From NCBI GenBank assembly GCA_023411815.1, contig JAEYOJ010000102.1, positions 99,490 to 163,489 on the forward strand: a stretch of 64,000 nt of DNA. Reading direction: 5' to 3'. This DNA is from Pseudomonadota bacterium (GTDB lineage Bacteria > Desulfobacterota > Desulfovibrionia > Desulfovibrionales > Desulfovibrionaceae). The position numbers and the translations under genes are program-made. Of this stretch, positions 7,757 to 16,331 are shown piece after piece (within the stretch, counting starts at the first letter, position 1; every line of letters starts with the position of its first letter). The notes under the pieces are model-generated. The model saw only the letters and a list, made by a program, of their open reading frames with translations. It did no database searches and had not been told where the DNA came from.

Positions 7757-10375
7757 CTACGCCGCGGCCTGCTCCTCGGTCTGGAAGACCAGCTTGTCCA
7801 GGCGCACATCCACCACGACCTTCTGACCGTCGGCCAGGCGGCCGGAGATGAGCTCCCTGGCCAGGGGCGTTTCCAGCCGCGACTGGAGGAAGCGCTTGAG
7901 CGGCCGCGCGCCGTAGACCGGGTCGTAGGACTCCTCGGCCACGAAGCTCTTGGCCGCGTCGGTCATCGCAAGCTCGATCTTGCGGTCGGCCAGCCGCCTG
8001 CGCAGGCCGGCGAGCTGCAGATCGATGATCTGCTTGAGCTGCTCCTGCAGAAGCGGCTTGAACAGCACGATCTCGTCCACGCGGTTCAGGAACTCGGGAC
8101 GGAAGTTGCGGCGCAGGGTGTCCATGACCTTGTCGCGCACGCCGTCCCGGAACTCGCCCTTGGGCGTGATGCCTTCGAGCATGAACTCCGCGCCGAGGTT
8201 CGAAGTCATGATGACGATGGTGTTCTTGAAGTCCACGGTGCGGCCCTTGGAATCGGTCAGCCGGCCGTCGTCCAGGATCTGCAGGAGCACGTTGAACACG
8301 TCGTGGTGCGCCTTCTCGATCTCGTCGAACAGGATGACCGAGTAGGGCTTGCGGCGCACGGCCTCGGTGAGCTGGCCGCCCTCCTCGTAGCCCACGTAGC
8401 CCGGAGGCGCGCCGATGAGCCGCGCCACGGTGTGCTTCTCCATGTATTCGGACATGTCGATGCGCACCATGTTGTCCTCGCTGTCGAAGAGCGCTGCCGC
8501 CAGGGTCTTGCACAGCTCGGTCTTGCCCACGCCCGTGGGGCCCAGGAAGATGAAAGAGCCGATGGGCCGGGCCGGATCCTTGAGGCCCGCGCGGGCGCGC
8601 AGCACAGCGTCGGCCACGGCGTCCACGGCCTCTTCCTGGCCGATGACCCGTTCGTGCAGCACCTCGGGCAGGCGCATGAGCTTCTCGCGCTCGCCCTCCA
8701 GGAGCCGAGACACGGGGATGCTCGTCCAGCGCGAGATGATCTCGGCCACGTCGTCGGGCCCGACCTCCTCGCGCACCATGCGCGCCCCCTTGCCGCCGTC
8801 CGTGGCCTGCTCCATGGCCGCGAGCTGCTTCTCCAGGGCGTGCAGCCTGGAGTAGCGCAGCTCGGCCGCGCGGTTGTAGTCAAGGCTGCGCTCGGCCTCC
8901 TCCACCTCGCGGCGGGTGCGCTCGATATCCTCCTTGACCTGGCGCATGCGCTCCACCGCGCCCTTCTCCTTCTCCCACTGAGCCATGAGCCCGGACTGCC
9001 GCTCCTTGAGGTCGGCCAGCTCGCGCTCCAGGACCTCCAGCCGCTCACGCGACTTGGGATCGGTCTCGCGGCGCAGGGCTTCGCGCTCGATCTCCATCTG
9101 CAGGGTGCGCCGGTTGATCTCGTCCAGCTCCGTGGGCATGGAGTCGATCTCCGTGCGGATCATGGCCGCTGCCTCGTCGATGAGGTCGATGGCCTTGTCC
9201 GGGAGCTGGCGGTCGGTCAGATAACGGTTGGAGAGCACGGCCGCGTCCACCAGGGCCGCGTCGGCGATGCGCACGCCGTGGTGCACCTCGAAGCGCTCGC
9301 GCAGGCCGCGCAGGATGGATATGGTGTCCTCCACGCTCGGCTCGTCCACCAGAATGGGCTGGAAGCGGCGCTCCAGGGCCGGGTCCTTCTCGATGTTCTT
9401 GCGGTACTCGTCCACCGTGGTCGCGCCGATGCAGTGCAGCTCGCCGCGCGCCAGCATGGGCTTGAGCAGGTTGCCGGCGTCCATGGCGCCCTCGGCCTTG
9501 CCCGCGCCCACGATGGTATGGATCTCGTCGATGAACAGGATGATGCGCCCCTCGGACTGGCCGACTTCCTTGAGCACGGCCTTGAGTCGTTCCTCGAACT
9601 CGCCGCGGTACTTGGCCCCGGCGATGAGCGCGCCCATGTCGAGCGAGAAGATGATCTTGTCCTTGAGCCCCTCGGGCACGTCCTGTTTAAGGATGCGCTG
9701 GGCCAAGCCCTCCACGATGGCCGTCTTGCCCACGCCCGCGTCGCCGATGAGCACCGGGTTGTTCTTGGTGCGCCGGGACAGGATGCGGATGGCCCGCCTG
9801 ATTTCGGCGTCGCGGCCGATGACCGGGTCGAGCTTGCCCTTGCGGGCTTCCTCCACCAAGTCGCGGCCGTACTTCTTGAGCGCGTCGTAGGTCTCCTCGG
9901 GGTTGTCCGAGGTCACGCGCTGCTTGCCGCGCACCTCCGTGAGCACCCCGAGGATCTTGTCGCGGGTCAGGCCGAAGCGGGCGTTGACCTTGCCCACGCC
10001 CGTGGTCTTGGGCTCGTCGGCCAGGGTCAGGAAGATGTGCTCGACGCTGACGTACTCGTCGTTCATCTGCCTAGCCAGGTCCTGGGCCTTGACCAGCACC
10101 TGGTTGAGGCGCTGGGTCACGAAAACCTGCCCGGGCTGCGCGCCGGGGCCGCTCACCCTGGGCATGCGCTCCAGCTCGTCCTGCACGGCCTTGGCGTATG
10201 CCTCGGGATCGTAGCCGGCCTTGCTCAGGAGGTTGGGCACAAGCCCGTTCTCCTGCCGCACCAGGGCCAGCAGGAGGTGTTCCGCGTCTATCTGCTGATG
10301 TCCAAGGCGCACCGCCTCGGCCTGGGCCTCGGCTATGGCGTCCCTGGACTTCTGGGTGAACTTGTTCATGTCCAT
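7757..10375 (-). CDS. clpB: ATP-dependent disaggregase ClpB
   Basis: 872 residues, full family length, from an ATG at 10375 with AAGGAG six bases upstream. The N-terminal Clp repeat (MNKFTQKSRDAIAEAQAEAV, HLLLAL) comes first. NBD1 has Walker A GDAGVGKTAIVEG and IDEIHTIVGAGKAEG. The coiled-coil M domain spans roughly residues 410-530 (LEVLERELADLKERQSGLMA). NBD2 has GPTGVGKTELCKTLA and RIDMSEYMEKH, then ILLQ-type ILQILDDGRLTDSKGRTVDF. ClpB extracts polypeptides from aggregates with DnaK/DnaJ. It is the last gene of a heat-shock-like operon behind a DnaJ-like and a CbpM-like gene. Confidence 0.97.
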   Translation of the reverse strand: MDMNKFTQKSRDAIAEAQAEAVRLGHQQIDAEHLLLALVRQENGLVPNLLSKAGYDPEAYAKAVQDELERMPRVSGPGAQPGQVFVTQRLNQVLVKAQDLARQMNDEYVSVEHIFLTLADEPKTTGVGKVNARFGLTRDKILGVLTEVRGKQRVTSDNPEETYDALKKYGRDLVEEARKGKLDPVIGRDAEIRRAIRILSRRTKNNPVLIGDAGVGKTAIVEGLAQRILKQDVPEGLKDKIIFSLDMGALIAGAKYRGEFEERLKAVLKEVGQSEGRIILFIDEIHTIVGAGKAEGAMDAGNLLKPMLARGELHCIGATTVDEYRKNIEKDPALERRFQPILVDEPSVEDTISILRGLRERFEVHHGVRIADAALVDAAVLSNRYLTDRQLPDKAIDLIDEAAAMIRTEIDSMPTELDEINRRTLQMEIEREALRRETDPKSRERLEVLERELADLKERQSGLMAQWEKEKGAVERMRQVKEDIERTRREVEEAERSLDYNRAAELRYSRLHALEKQLAAMEQATDGGKGARMVREEVGPDDVAEIISRWTSIPVSRLLEGEREKLMRLPEVLHERVIGQEEAVDAVADAVLRARAGLKDPARPIGSFIFLGPTGVGKTELCKTLAAALFDSEDNMVRIDMSEYMEKHTVARLIGAPPGYVGYEEGGQLTEAVRRKPYSVILFDEIEKAHHDVFNVLLQILDDGRLTDSKGRTVDFKNTIVIMTSNLGAEFMLEGITPKGEFRDGVRDKVMDTLRRNFRPEFLNRVDEIVLFKPLLQEQLKQIIDLQLAGLRRRLADRKIELAMTDAAKSFVAEESYDPVYGARPLKRFLQSRLETPLARELISGRLADGQKVVVDVRLDKLVFQTEEQAAA

Positions 10376-10472
10376 GTCAGGCTCCTTTCTCGATTGCGAT
10401 GTCGGGGAGTCGCGTCCGTTTCCGGTGCCGTTTGCACATGACATCTATGTCCTGATGGGGAATCGGCAAGGG

Positions 10473-10787
10473 CTACAGGAGCCTGCGCAACTCCTCCACT
10501 CGCTTTTCCAGCGTCTCCACGCGCTCCAGCAGGTCCACGATGATGCTTGCGCCGGTCAGGCAGACCTCGAAGTCGTCGGCGATGCGCTGCAGCTTGCCTA
10601 TGCGGTACACGTCGCGGGGCAGAAACAACGGTTCGTCGCCGCCCGCCACGATGGGGTCGATCCAGCCCAGCTCCAGGATTTCGGTCAGACGCACCTCGCC
10701 CACGCCCGTTATCTCCAGCAGCTGCCGCCGGGAGTAGAGCCTGGAGCGGGAAGGCAGATTGCGCGCGCTTGTGATGTCGGGAGTCAT
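10473..10787 (-). CDS. cbpM: Chaperone modulator CbpM-like protein
   Basis: 104 residues. SRLYSRRQLLEITGVGEVRL is a MerR-like winged-helix N-terminus; FLPRDVYRIGKLQRIADDFEV and IIVDLLERVETLEKRVEELR give the central helix and terminal coiled coil of CbpM. In Escherichia coli CbpM binds the J domain of CbpA and tunes it. Here the gene sits between a CbpA/DnaJ-like gene and clpB on one strand, which fits that role. The segment GWIDPIVAGGDEPLFLPRDV is typical of the family. The gap to the upstream dnaJ-like gene contains a palindromic repeat. Confidence 0.82.
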   Translation of the reverse strand: MTPDITSARNLPSRSRLYSRRQLLEITGVGEVRLTEILELGWIDPIVAGGDEPLFLPRDVYRIGKLQRIADDFEVCLTGASIIVDLLERVETLEKRVEELRRLL

Positions 10788-10820
10788 GCCGTGCTTCCCC
10801 TTTGACTAAATCAGACTAAC

Positions 10821-10927
10821 TTTAAGACGCCTCACTCGTCGTTGACGGCCGGCAAAGCCAGCCTACTCCTCGTGGGCGGCAAGCCATGCGCGGCATGGCT
10901 TGCCTAGAGCATTTCAAAAAAAAATGC
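10821..10927 (+). repeat. Dispersed palindromic repeat, copy A
   Basis: Begins TTTAAGACGCC and contains the 12-bp stem GGCAAGCCATGC / GCATGGCTTGCC (10878-10904, loop GCG), then GAGCATTTCAAA...AAAATGC. Related copies lie at 12920, 28911 and 63768. This copy separates the dnaJ-like and cbpM-like genes inside the operon. Confidence 0.85.
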
Positions 10928-10928
10928 C

Positions 10929-11924
10929 CTAAAAATTCCGGGCCTTGAAGCCCGTCCTTGACTCCAGCTCGCTCCACAACCGGCGAATCTCCTCATCCTC
11001 TGCCTGCGGCACCTGCACCATGATGCGCACGTACATGTCGCCGCGCCGGCCAGCCGGGCCGAGTCCCTTGCCGCGCAGGCGCATCTTGCGGCCGCTGCCC
11101 ATGCCCGCCGGGACCTTGAGCTCCACCTGGCCGTCCAGGGTGGGCACGTTGACCGTCGCGCCCAGGGCCGCCTCCCAGGGAGCCATGGGCAAGTCGAGCA
11201 CGATATTGCCCTCCTCGACCTTGTAGAGCGGGTGCGCAGCGAGCTTCACGCGCAGGTACAGGTCGCCGGCCGGGCCGCCGGCCATGCCGGTCCCGCCCTG
11301 GCCCGAGAGCCTGATACGCTGGCCTTCCTTGATGCCCGCAGGGATGTTCACGTTCAGCGTGCGCGGCACGGGCATGCCGCCCGGCCCTTGGTCCGTGACC
11401 GTCACGGCCTTGGAGCCTCCGCGAAAGGCCTCCTCCAGCGTGAGTTCGATCTCGGCCTCGGCATCCTGTCCCCTGCGAGGCCGGGCCGTGCGGCCGCCGA
11501 AGCCGCCGCCGTAGAAGCCCTGCTCCGCGCCGGCTCCGCCGAAGCCTCCGCGAGCCTGGCGGAATCCTCCGCCGCCCCCGAAGATGGTCTCAAAGAAGTC
11601 GCTGAAGTCGAATCCGGCTCCGCCGCGACCGCCGCCGGCCTGAAACCCGAAGTTCATGTTCTCGAAGCCCGGAGGCGGTTGGAAGTCCTGGCCCTGCTGC
11701 CAGTTGGGCCCCAGGGAGTCGTACAGCTTGCGCTTCTCGGGGTCCTTGAGCACCTCGTAGGCTTCGTTGATCTCCTTGAACTTCTCCTCCGCCGACTTGT
11801 CGCCGGGGTTGAGATCCGGATGGTACTTCCTGGCCAGCTTCTTGAACGCCTTGGAGATGTCTTCCTGGGAGGCGTCGCGCTTCACGCCCAGCAGTTCGTA
11901 GTAGTCCTTGTATTTGACGCTCAT
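10929..11924 (-). CDS. cbpA: DnaJ-class co-chaperone (CbpA-like, no zinc finger)
   Basis: 331 residues. The J domain (residues 4-70) is MSVKYKDYYELLGVKRDASQ followed by an intact HPD in KYHPDLNPGD. A Gly/Phe-rich linker (about 80-150, repeated GGGG/GFGG) follows. The C-terminal substrate-binding domains come next with no CxxCxGxG zinc repeats, which marks the CbpA/DnaJ type II class rather than DnaJ proper. The end RLWSELESRTGFKARNF is typical. J proteins stimulate DnaK ATPase and deliver clients, and gene order with cbpM and clpB supports a stress disaggregation unit. GGAG precedes the ATG at 11924, and a strong sigma-70 type promoter lies 70 bases upstream. Confidence 0.92.
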   Translation of the reverse strand: MSVKYKDYYELLGVKRDASQEDISKAFKKLARKYHPDLNPGDKSAEEKFKEINEAYEVLKDPEKRKLYDSLGPNWQQGQDFQPPPGFENMNFGFQAGGGRGGAGFDFSDFFETIFGGGGGFRQARGGFGGAGAEQGFYGGGFGGRTARPRRGQDAEAEIELTLEEAFRGGSKAVTVTDQGPGGMPVPRTLNVNIPAGIKEGQRIRLSGQGGTGMAGGPAGDLYLRVKLAAHPLYKVEEGNIVLDLPMAPWEAALGATVNVPTLDGQVELKVPAGMGSGRKMRLRGKGLGPAGRRGDMYVRIMVQVPQAEDEEIRRLWSELESRTGFKARNF

Positions 11925-11993
11925 TGTCGCTCGATTCTCCTCTGGGCTCGACTTGCTTGGCGGTAATCCGAAACGGAAGCGATTCCGGAAGCC

Positions 11994-12021
11994 TAGATAA
12001 TCCTGCTCGGGCCGTTGTCAA
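11994..12021 (-). promoter_or_regulatory. Sigma-70 type promoter of the dnaJ/cbpM/clpB operon
   Basis: Minus strand: consensus TTGACA (12016-12021), 16-bp spacer, TATCTA (11994-11999). No CIRCE inverted repeat and no clear sigma-32 motif (CTTGAAA/CCCCAT) is seen here. Confidence 0.65.
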
Positions 12022-12199
12022 CGATCTGACAAAAACGTCCATACAGGATTCGCGCAAACTGTAACGCAAGACATCGCAAAAAACCAAGCCACCCTGCAGC
12101 CTTGAACTGGGACAATCGGACATCACCCCCGATCGTCTTGCCACCCGGCCTCCGAGTGGCTACCTTGCGCGCCTAGACTCTGCCACATGGAATACCATA

Positions 12200-12916
12200 A
12201 TGGACGACAACAAGCCTTTCGAGAAGCTCAAGAAGATCAAGGTCGCGCCCAAGCAGACCAAGCCAGCTCCCCAGCCCAAGCAGGCCAAACCCGCTCCGGC
12301 TCCCGAAGCCGAGCCGGATGAGAGCGCGCTGTTCAGTTCGGCCATGGGCGGAGTGCAGCCGATCAAAGGCCGCTCCGGGCGCGATGTGGTCAAGGCTCCC
12401 CCGCCGCCTCCCGAGACGCTCCAGCCCGCCGGCGAGCAGACCGGTGACGACGCCGCCGCGGACCAGCTTCGCCGCCTCGTGGCCGGCGAGGTCGAGTTCG
12501 ACCTGGAATTCACCGACGAGTTCCTGCAAGGCCACGTGCGCGGCCTGGACGAACGCACCCTGCGCCAGCTCATGGCCGGCGCGCTGTCCGTGGAGGCGCA
12601 CCTGGATCTGCACGGCTGCAATGCCGAGCAGGCCATGGATTCGGTTCTCTTCTTCGTGCGCGAATCCTACCTCATGGGCCGGCGCGTGGTGCTCATCGTC
12701 ACCGGCCGGGGTCTCAACTCGCCCGGCGGCATGAGCGTGCTCCGCCAGGAGACGCAGACCTGGCTGACCCGCGATCCGCTCAAGCGCGTGGTGCTGGCCT
12801 TCTGCACTGCCCAGCCGCGCCACGGCGGGGCCGGGGCCATCTACGTGCTGCTGCGCAAACGCAAGAAGAGCGAAGGCAAGGTCAAGTTCGACCGCAACAG
12901 CTTCTGGGGCGATTAA
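12200..12916 (+). CDS. Smr-domain protein
   Basis: 238 residues. An 80-residue Lys/Pro/Ala-rich disordered N-terminus precedes a linker helix and a C-terminal Smr domain. The domain shows AHLDLHGCNAEQAMD (the LDLHG signature), VVLIVTGRGLNSPGGMSVLR (the TGxG motif) and HGGAGAIYVLLRKRKK. Smr domains nick or bind nucleic acid; free-standing bacterial forms act on RNA, for example rescuing collided ribosomes, or on DNA. This resembles the YdaL/SmrA-B class. It is transcribed away from the dnaJ operon. No good Shine-Dalgarno sequence is visible before the ATG at 12200. A palindromic repeat follows the stop codon. Confidence 0.88.
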   Translation: MDDNKPFEKLKKIKVAPKQTKPAPQPKQAKPAPAPEAEPDESALFSSAMGGVQPIKGRSGRDVVKAPPPPPETLQPAGEQTGDDAAADQLRRLVAGEVEFDLEFTDEFLQGHVRGLDERTLRQLMAGALSVEAHLDLHGCNAEQAMDSVLFFVRESYLMGRRVVLIVTGRGLNSPGGMSVLRQETQTWLTRDPLKRVVLAFCTAQPRHGGAGAIYVLLRKRKKSEGKVKFDRNSFWGD

Positions 12917-12919
12917 GCA

Positions 12920-12968
12920 ATTTACTTTTGAAAATGCTCGGCAAGCCATGCGTCGGCATGGCTTGCCG
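12920..12968 (-). repeat. Dispersed palindromic repeat, copy B (partial, inverted)
   Basis: TTTTGAAAATGCTC followed by GGCAAGCCATGC / GCATGGCTTGCC (12940-12967, loop GTCG). This is the right half of the element in reverse orientation, placed between the convergent Smr and endonuclease genes, where it may act as a two-way terminator. Confidence 0.8.
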
Positions 12969-13003
12969 CCGCGGCCGGGAAGGCCGGCACTCCGCAGCCC
13001 CGG

Positions 13004-14101
13004 CTACCTGACACTGCGCACCTTGTCCCGCGCCTCTTCCAGGTCGCCCTCTTCCATCTCCGGCGGCTCCTGTCTCAGCTTCCCTTCCGGCTCCAGGCTG
13101 AACTCCGCGTACATCGGGAAATGGTCCGAACCGATGTCGGGCAAGCGCCTGAATTCCGCGAGCCGCAGGCTCCTTGAGTGGAAGATGTGATCCAGCGGAA
13201 AACGCAACATAGGGAGCGCCACGGGGTAAGTCGGGAAATGGCCACGCCCGATGCGCGGGTCGAGCAGCCCTGATATGCGCCGGAACAGACGGGTCGTGTG
13301 CGACCAGGCCACATCGTTCAGGTCGCCCATGACGATGAGGGGCCGCCCGGAGTCGCGGACCTCCCTGGCGATGAGGACAAGCTCGGCGTCGCGTTCGGTG
13401 GAATCCCCGGACTGCGGCCTGGGCGGCCGGGGATGAAGGCCGTGTATCTGGACGGATTCGCCCGATGCGAGCCTGACAAGGCAATGGATGGACGGCACAT
13501 CGGGTTCCACGAGATGGCGCACGCGTTCGTCGGCCAGTTCCAGCCGCGAGAAGAGCGCAATGCCGTAGGTATTCTCCAGGGCCAGCCCCGCATGGTGCGG
13601 GTAGTCGGACCGCAGATCGGCAAGGTCGTCCATCCAGCGCCCGTTGATCTCCAGGAGAAGCACCAGGTCTGGCGACGTTTCCGCCAGCAATTGCCGTAGC
13701 GGCTTTGGGTTCTCGTTATCCTGGAGAACGTTGGCGACGAGGATGCTCAGCCTGCGGGCCGGATCATTGCTGGCGACGGGCAGGGACTCGGGACGCACAA
13801 GGGGCGTGTAGGGCACGATCCTGTATGCGTCCTGCGCGAGGCTGCCGGCAAGAAGCAGCAAAAGCGCAAGCTTGGGCAACGGCCAGCCCGGCGTCGTGAA
13901 CGCCAGAAGCAGCACCGCGGCGAGGCCCACCATGGCGAGCTGAAGCCGGGGGAAATCCCATCCCCTTATCCACCAGGCATCGAACTTGAGGAGAGGGAAA
14001 ACCGCGGATACGACGTAGAAAACCGCGACCCCCTGGACCAGCAAATTCCATATTCCCGGCACTGCACTATCCGTTTTGCCTTTTGCAGTCTGTGCACCCA
14101 A
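13004..14101 (-). CDS. Membrane-anchored endonuclease/exonuclease/phosphatase-family protein
   Basis: 365 residues. Three hydrophobic segments in residues 15-95 (LLVQGVAVFYVVSAVFPLL, LAMVGLAAVLLLAF, LALLLLLAGSLA) precede an extracytoplasmic EEP catalytic domain. Catalytic landmarks are SILVANVLQDN, LVLLLEINGRW (Glu), HGLHPRPP, VMGDLNDVAWS (DLN) and GSDHFPMYAEF (SDH). The EEP fold covers nucleases, phosphodiesterases and phospholipases, and the substrate cannot be read from the sequence. The architecture resembles the YafD family. The C-terminus is an acidic/basic tail. It converges with the Smr gene across a palindromic repeat. Confidence 0.82.
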   Translation of the reverse strand: MGAQTAKGKTDSAVPGIWNLLVQGVAVFYVVSAVFPLLKFDAWWIRGWDFPRLQLAMVGLAAVLLLAFTTPGWPLPKLALLLLLAGSLAQDAYRIVPYTPLVRPESLPVASNDPARRLSILVANVLQDNENPKPLRQLLAETSPDLVLLLEINGRWMDDLADLRSDYPHHAGLALENTYGIALFSRLELADERVRHLVEPDVPSIHCLVRLASGESVQIHGLHPRPPRPQSGDSTERDAELVLIAREVRDSGRPLIVMGDLNDVAWSHTTRLFRRISGLLDPRIGRGHFPTYPVALPMLRFPLDHIFHSRSLRLAEFRRLPDIGSDHFPMYAEFSLEPEGKLRQEPPEMEEGDLEEARDKVRSVR

Positions 14102-14407
14102 CCGGAATCAGCTCCGGACTCCGACCAAACGCCTTCAAACCGATGCTCGCGTTCCACGCTATCGTATTGGACGGAAACGATCCGTGATATTTACGCCCTC
14201 GCAATAGAGCGCGCATAGATCCGACCCTGATGGAGCTTACGCTGTAGCCGAGATCTTTTTGTCAGCTCAGGCAAGTCGCTGTTCCAGTCGGATGCTGCGA
14301 GAGTTAAACCACCGTCAACCTGAACAGCCTTCATATGGAAGGAATCAGCTACGGCCGGAATGAACTCGCCCACGTCGAGCAGGACGGTCGGTTATCGGCT
14401 GGCGGGA
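14102..14407. other. Intergenic region, nothing recognised
   Basis: About 300 bases between two minus-strand genes. Short ORFs here lack family similarity or a ribosome site. It presumably carries the promoter of the membrane nuclease gene, but I see no clear consensus. Confidence 0.4.
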
Positions 14408-14629
14408 CTACTTTCTGAAGATGTTCAGAAGAATTGTCAGGACGATGGACAGGATGATGGATGTCGCGATCGGGAAATAGAAGCGGAAGCGCTCCCGCTC
14501 GATGACGATGTCTCCCGGCAGGCGGCCGAGGCGGTTCAGGAAAGGCAGCTTGTCCGAAAAGAGCAGGATCAGACCCACGGCGACGAGCACCATGCCGAAG
14601 ATGATGAGCAGCTTGCCGAAAGGAGCCAT
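14408..14629 (-). CDS. DUF2905-family small membrane protein
   Basis: 73 residues with two transmembrane segments: GKLLIIFGMVLVAVGLILLF at the N-terminus and FPIATSIILSIVLTILLNIF at the C-terminus. The loop LGRLPGDIVIERERFRFYFP is the family signature. Function is unknown. AGGAGG precedes the ATG (14629). It lies downstream of the EEP/DEDD gene pair on the same strand, 47 bases after the EEP stop, and may be cotranscribed. Confidence 0.88.
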   Translation of the reverse strand: MAPFGKLLIIFGMVLVAVGLILLFSDKLPFLNRLGRLPGDIVIERERFRFYFPIATSIILSIVLTILLNIFRK

Positions 14630-14676
14630 GGATCAAAACCTCCTGAGTTTCCCAGCCTTCGGGCAACGCGAGGGCA

Positions 14677-15399
14677 TCAGGCCCGCTGCGGGGGCAGGAC
14701 GATCTCGGCCCGCAGGGGCAGGTGGTCGGAAGCCAGACGCGTGGCCGGCGTGTCCAACACGTTTACCCGGCCGAAGCGCATGGCTCCGGAAAGGTATATG
14801 CGGTCCAACGCCAGCAGCGGGCGGTTGGCCGGGAAGGTGCGCATGAGCGGCGAGGCCTTGACCCTGTGCTTCAGCCTGGCCGACGCGCCGAAGAACGGCA
14901 TCCAGAAATTGAAATCGCCGAGCAGGATCGCGGGATGGTCCTCGTCCTCGTCCAGGGCAGCCAGGAGCATCTGCACCTGGCAGAGCCGTTCGTTGCGCTT
15001 CAGGCCCAGGTGCGTGGCCAGCACGCGCAGTTTCGTTCCGCCGGCGTCCAGCAGGGTGTCGATGCAGCAGCGCGGCTCGCGCCCGTCCACGGCCAAGTCG
15101 CGCTGATCGTAACTCAGCACGGGCAGGCGCGTGAGCAGCATGTTGCCGTAACGGCTCGCTCCCCGCACCATGGTCGGACCGGGCAGGATGCGGCAGTCCA
15201 GTTCGCGGCACAGGACATCCTCGGCCGTGGCTTCCGCGCTCCACAGGAAATCCACTTCCTGCAAGGCCAGGATTTCGACATCCAGCGTGTGCATGACCTC
15301 CAGCACGCGTGATGGATTCCAGCGCCCGTCGGTGCCGACCCAGGCGTGGATGTTGTATGTGGCCGCCGTTACGCGGCGCGGCGCGCCAGTCGCTTCCAT
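14677..15399 (-). CDS. Endonuclease/exonuclease/phosphatase-family protein (soluble)
   Basis: 240 residues, start ATG 15399, four bases after the stop of the upstream nuclease gene. EEP motifs: AATYNIHAWVGTDGRWNP (Asn), EILALQEVDF (catalytic Glu), ATHLGLKRNERLCQ (His), LLGDFNFWMP (Asp/Asn), LDRIYLSG and LASDHLPLRAEI (Asp/His). The absence of a signal or membrane segment suggests a cytoplasmic enzyme, unlike the membrane EEP gene next door. Similar stand-alone EEP proteins act on DNA or phosphodiesters, and the exact substrate is not readable. Tight coupling to a DEDD exonuclease-like gene suggests nucleic-acid processing. Confidence 0.82.
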   Translation of the reverse strand: MEATGAPRRVTAATYNIHAWVGTDGRWNPSRVLEVMHTLDVEILALQEVDFLWSAEATAEDVLCRELDCRILPGPTMVRGASRYGNMLLTRLPVLSYDQRDLAVDGREPRCCIDTLLDAGGTKLRVLATHLGLKRNERLCQVQMLLAALDEDEDHPAILLGDFNFWMPFFGASARLKHRVKASPLMRTFPANRPLLALDRIYLSGAMRFGRVNVLDTPATRLASDHLPLRAEIVLPPQRA

Positions 15400-15403
15400 G
15401 CCC

Positions 15404-16246
15404 TCAGCAGTGCAGCCCGTAGCGCATGCGGATGTGCTCGATAACCGCGGCTTCGGCCCGGTGGGGGTTGGCGGGAGCCGTCGGCGGCTCCAGGGCCAGT
15501 GTGGAATAGAACGGCGTGTCTTCGAGTCGGGCGTTGCAGGCATGCACGAGGAGCGCCTCCAGGCTGAGCACATCGGCCACGTTATAGGCCAGCAGCGTCT
15601 CCAGGAACCGCTCGTCGCCGGTATCCTGATACTCCTTCCATAGCAGCACGGCGAAGTAGCCGTCCACGCCGTCGAGTTCGTCGCGGCCGAGGCCGAGCGA
15701 CTTTTCGCAGGCCTTGAGCCCGCCCCGGTAGCCGATCTGGCGCAGCACGTAGCGCAGGTCGATGTGCGCCCTGGTCAGGCGGGTGCGGAAGTGTCTTTCC
15801 AGAAAAGGCACGTCGAAGCACTTGCCGTTGAAAGTCACCAGCAGATCGTACTCCGCGATGTCAACTTCGAAGGCCTCCAGGTTGCGGCCCTGGACATAGG
15901 TGCGCACTCGGCGACCGTCGTAGAGGGCTATGCTCGTGATGGCGTCCTCGCCGAAACCGAGGCCCGTGGTTTCGATGTCCACGTAGGCCACGGAGTCATG
16001 GAAGTCGGGGAAGAGCCGCCACTGCTCGCCGGCCGGCAGGGCCACCGCGAAATGCTCGGCGTCGCGGCGCGACAGAGCCTGCGTGGACTCCTCCAGGCTC
16101 TGCCTGGCCAGGTTGCGCTTGGCCTCGGAAAGGATGGGAGTCTCGCAGGCGAGCCAGTCCTCCCAGCGATGAATGCCTTGCCTCCAGAGCTTGCGCTCGC
16201 TCTTGAGCCCGATGCCCGGAATGTGACAGAAGCTGTGTTGCAGCAT
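15404..16246 (-). CDS. RNase H-like (DEDD) exonuclease, YprB-type
   Basis: 280 residues. An N-terminal helical region with FCHIPGIGLKSERKLW looks like a helix-hairpin-helix DNA-binding motif (residues 6-20). The DEDD exonuclease core follows: AYVDIETTGL (first Asp and Glu), NGKCFDVPFLERHF (Asp), HIDLRYVLRQIGYRGGLKAC, and LLAYNVADVLSLEALL (last Asp). This matches the YprB ribonuclease-H-like domain family. GGAGG four bases before ATG 16246 supports this start. Its neighbours are an EEP gene downstream and an SRAP gene divergently upstream, so a DNA or RNA repair grouping is likely. Confidence 0.85.
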   Translation of the reverse strand: MLQHSFCHIPGIGLKSERKLWRQGIHRWEDWLACETPILSEAKRNLARQSLEESTQALSRRDAEHFAVALPAGEQWRLFPDFHDSVAYVDIETTGLGFGEDAITSIALYDGRRVRTYVQGRNLEAFEVDIAEYDLLVTFNGKCFDVPFLERHFRTRLTRAHIDLRYVLRQIGYRGGLKACEKSLGLGRDELDGVDGYFAVLLWKEYQDTGDERFLETLLAYNVADVLSLEALLVHACNARLEDTPFYSTLALEPPTAPANPHRAEAAVIEHIRMRYGLHC

Positions 16247-16331
16247 AGGACCTCCGCGGGGCGGGATAGCATGTGCAGTCCCGATGGTCATCCATCTTAT
16301 TCGTCCCGACCGGAGGCTGCCGGAGGCGCGC

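Noticed and set aside
11925..12060. A CIRCE or sigma-32 element upstream of the dnaJ-like gene
   Set aside because: Neither TTAGCACTC-N9-GAGTGCTAA nor CTTGAAA/CCCCAT was found; only the sigma-70 type promoter.
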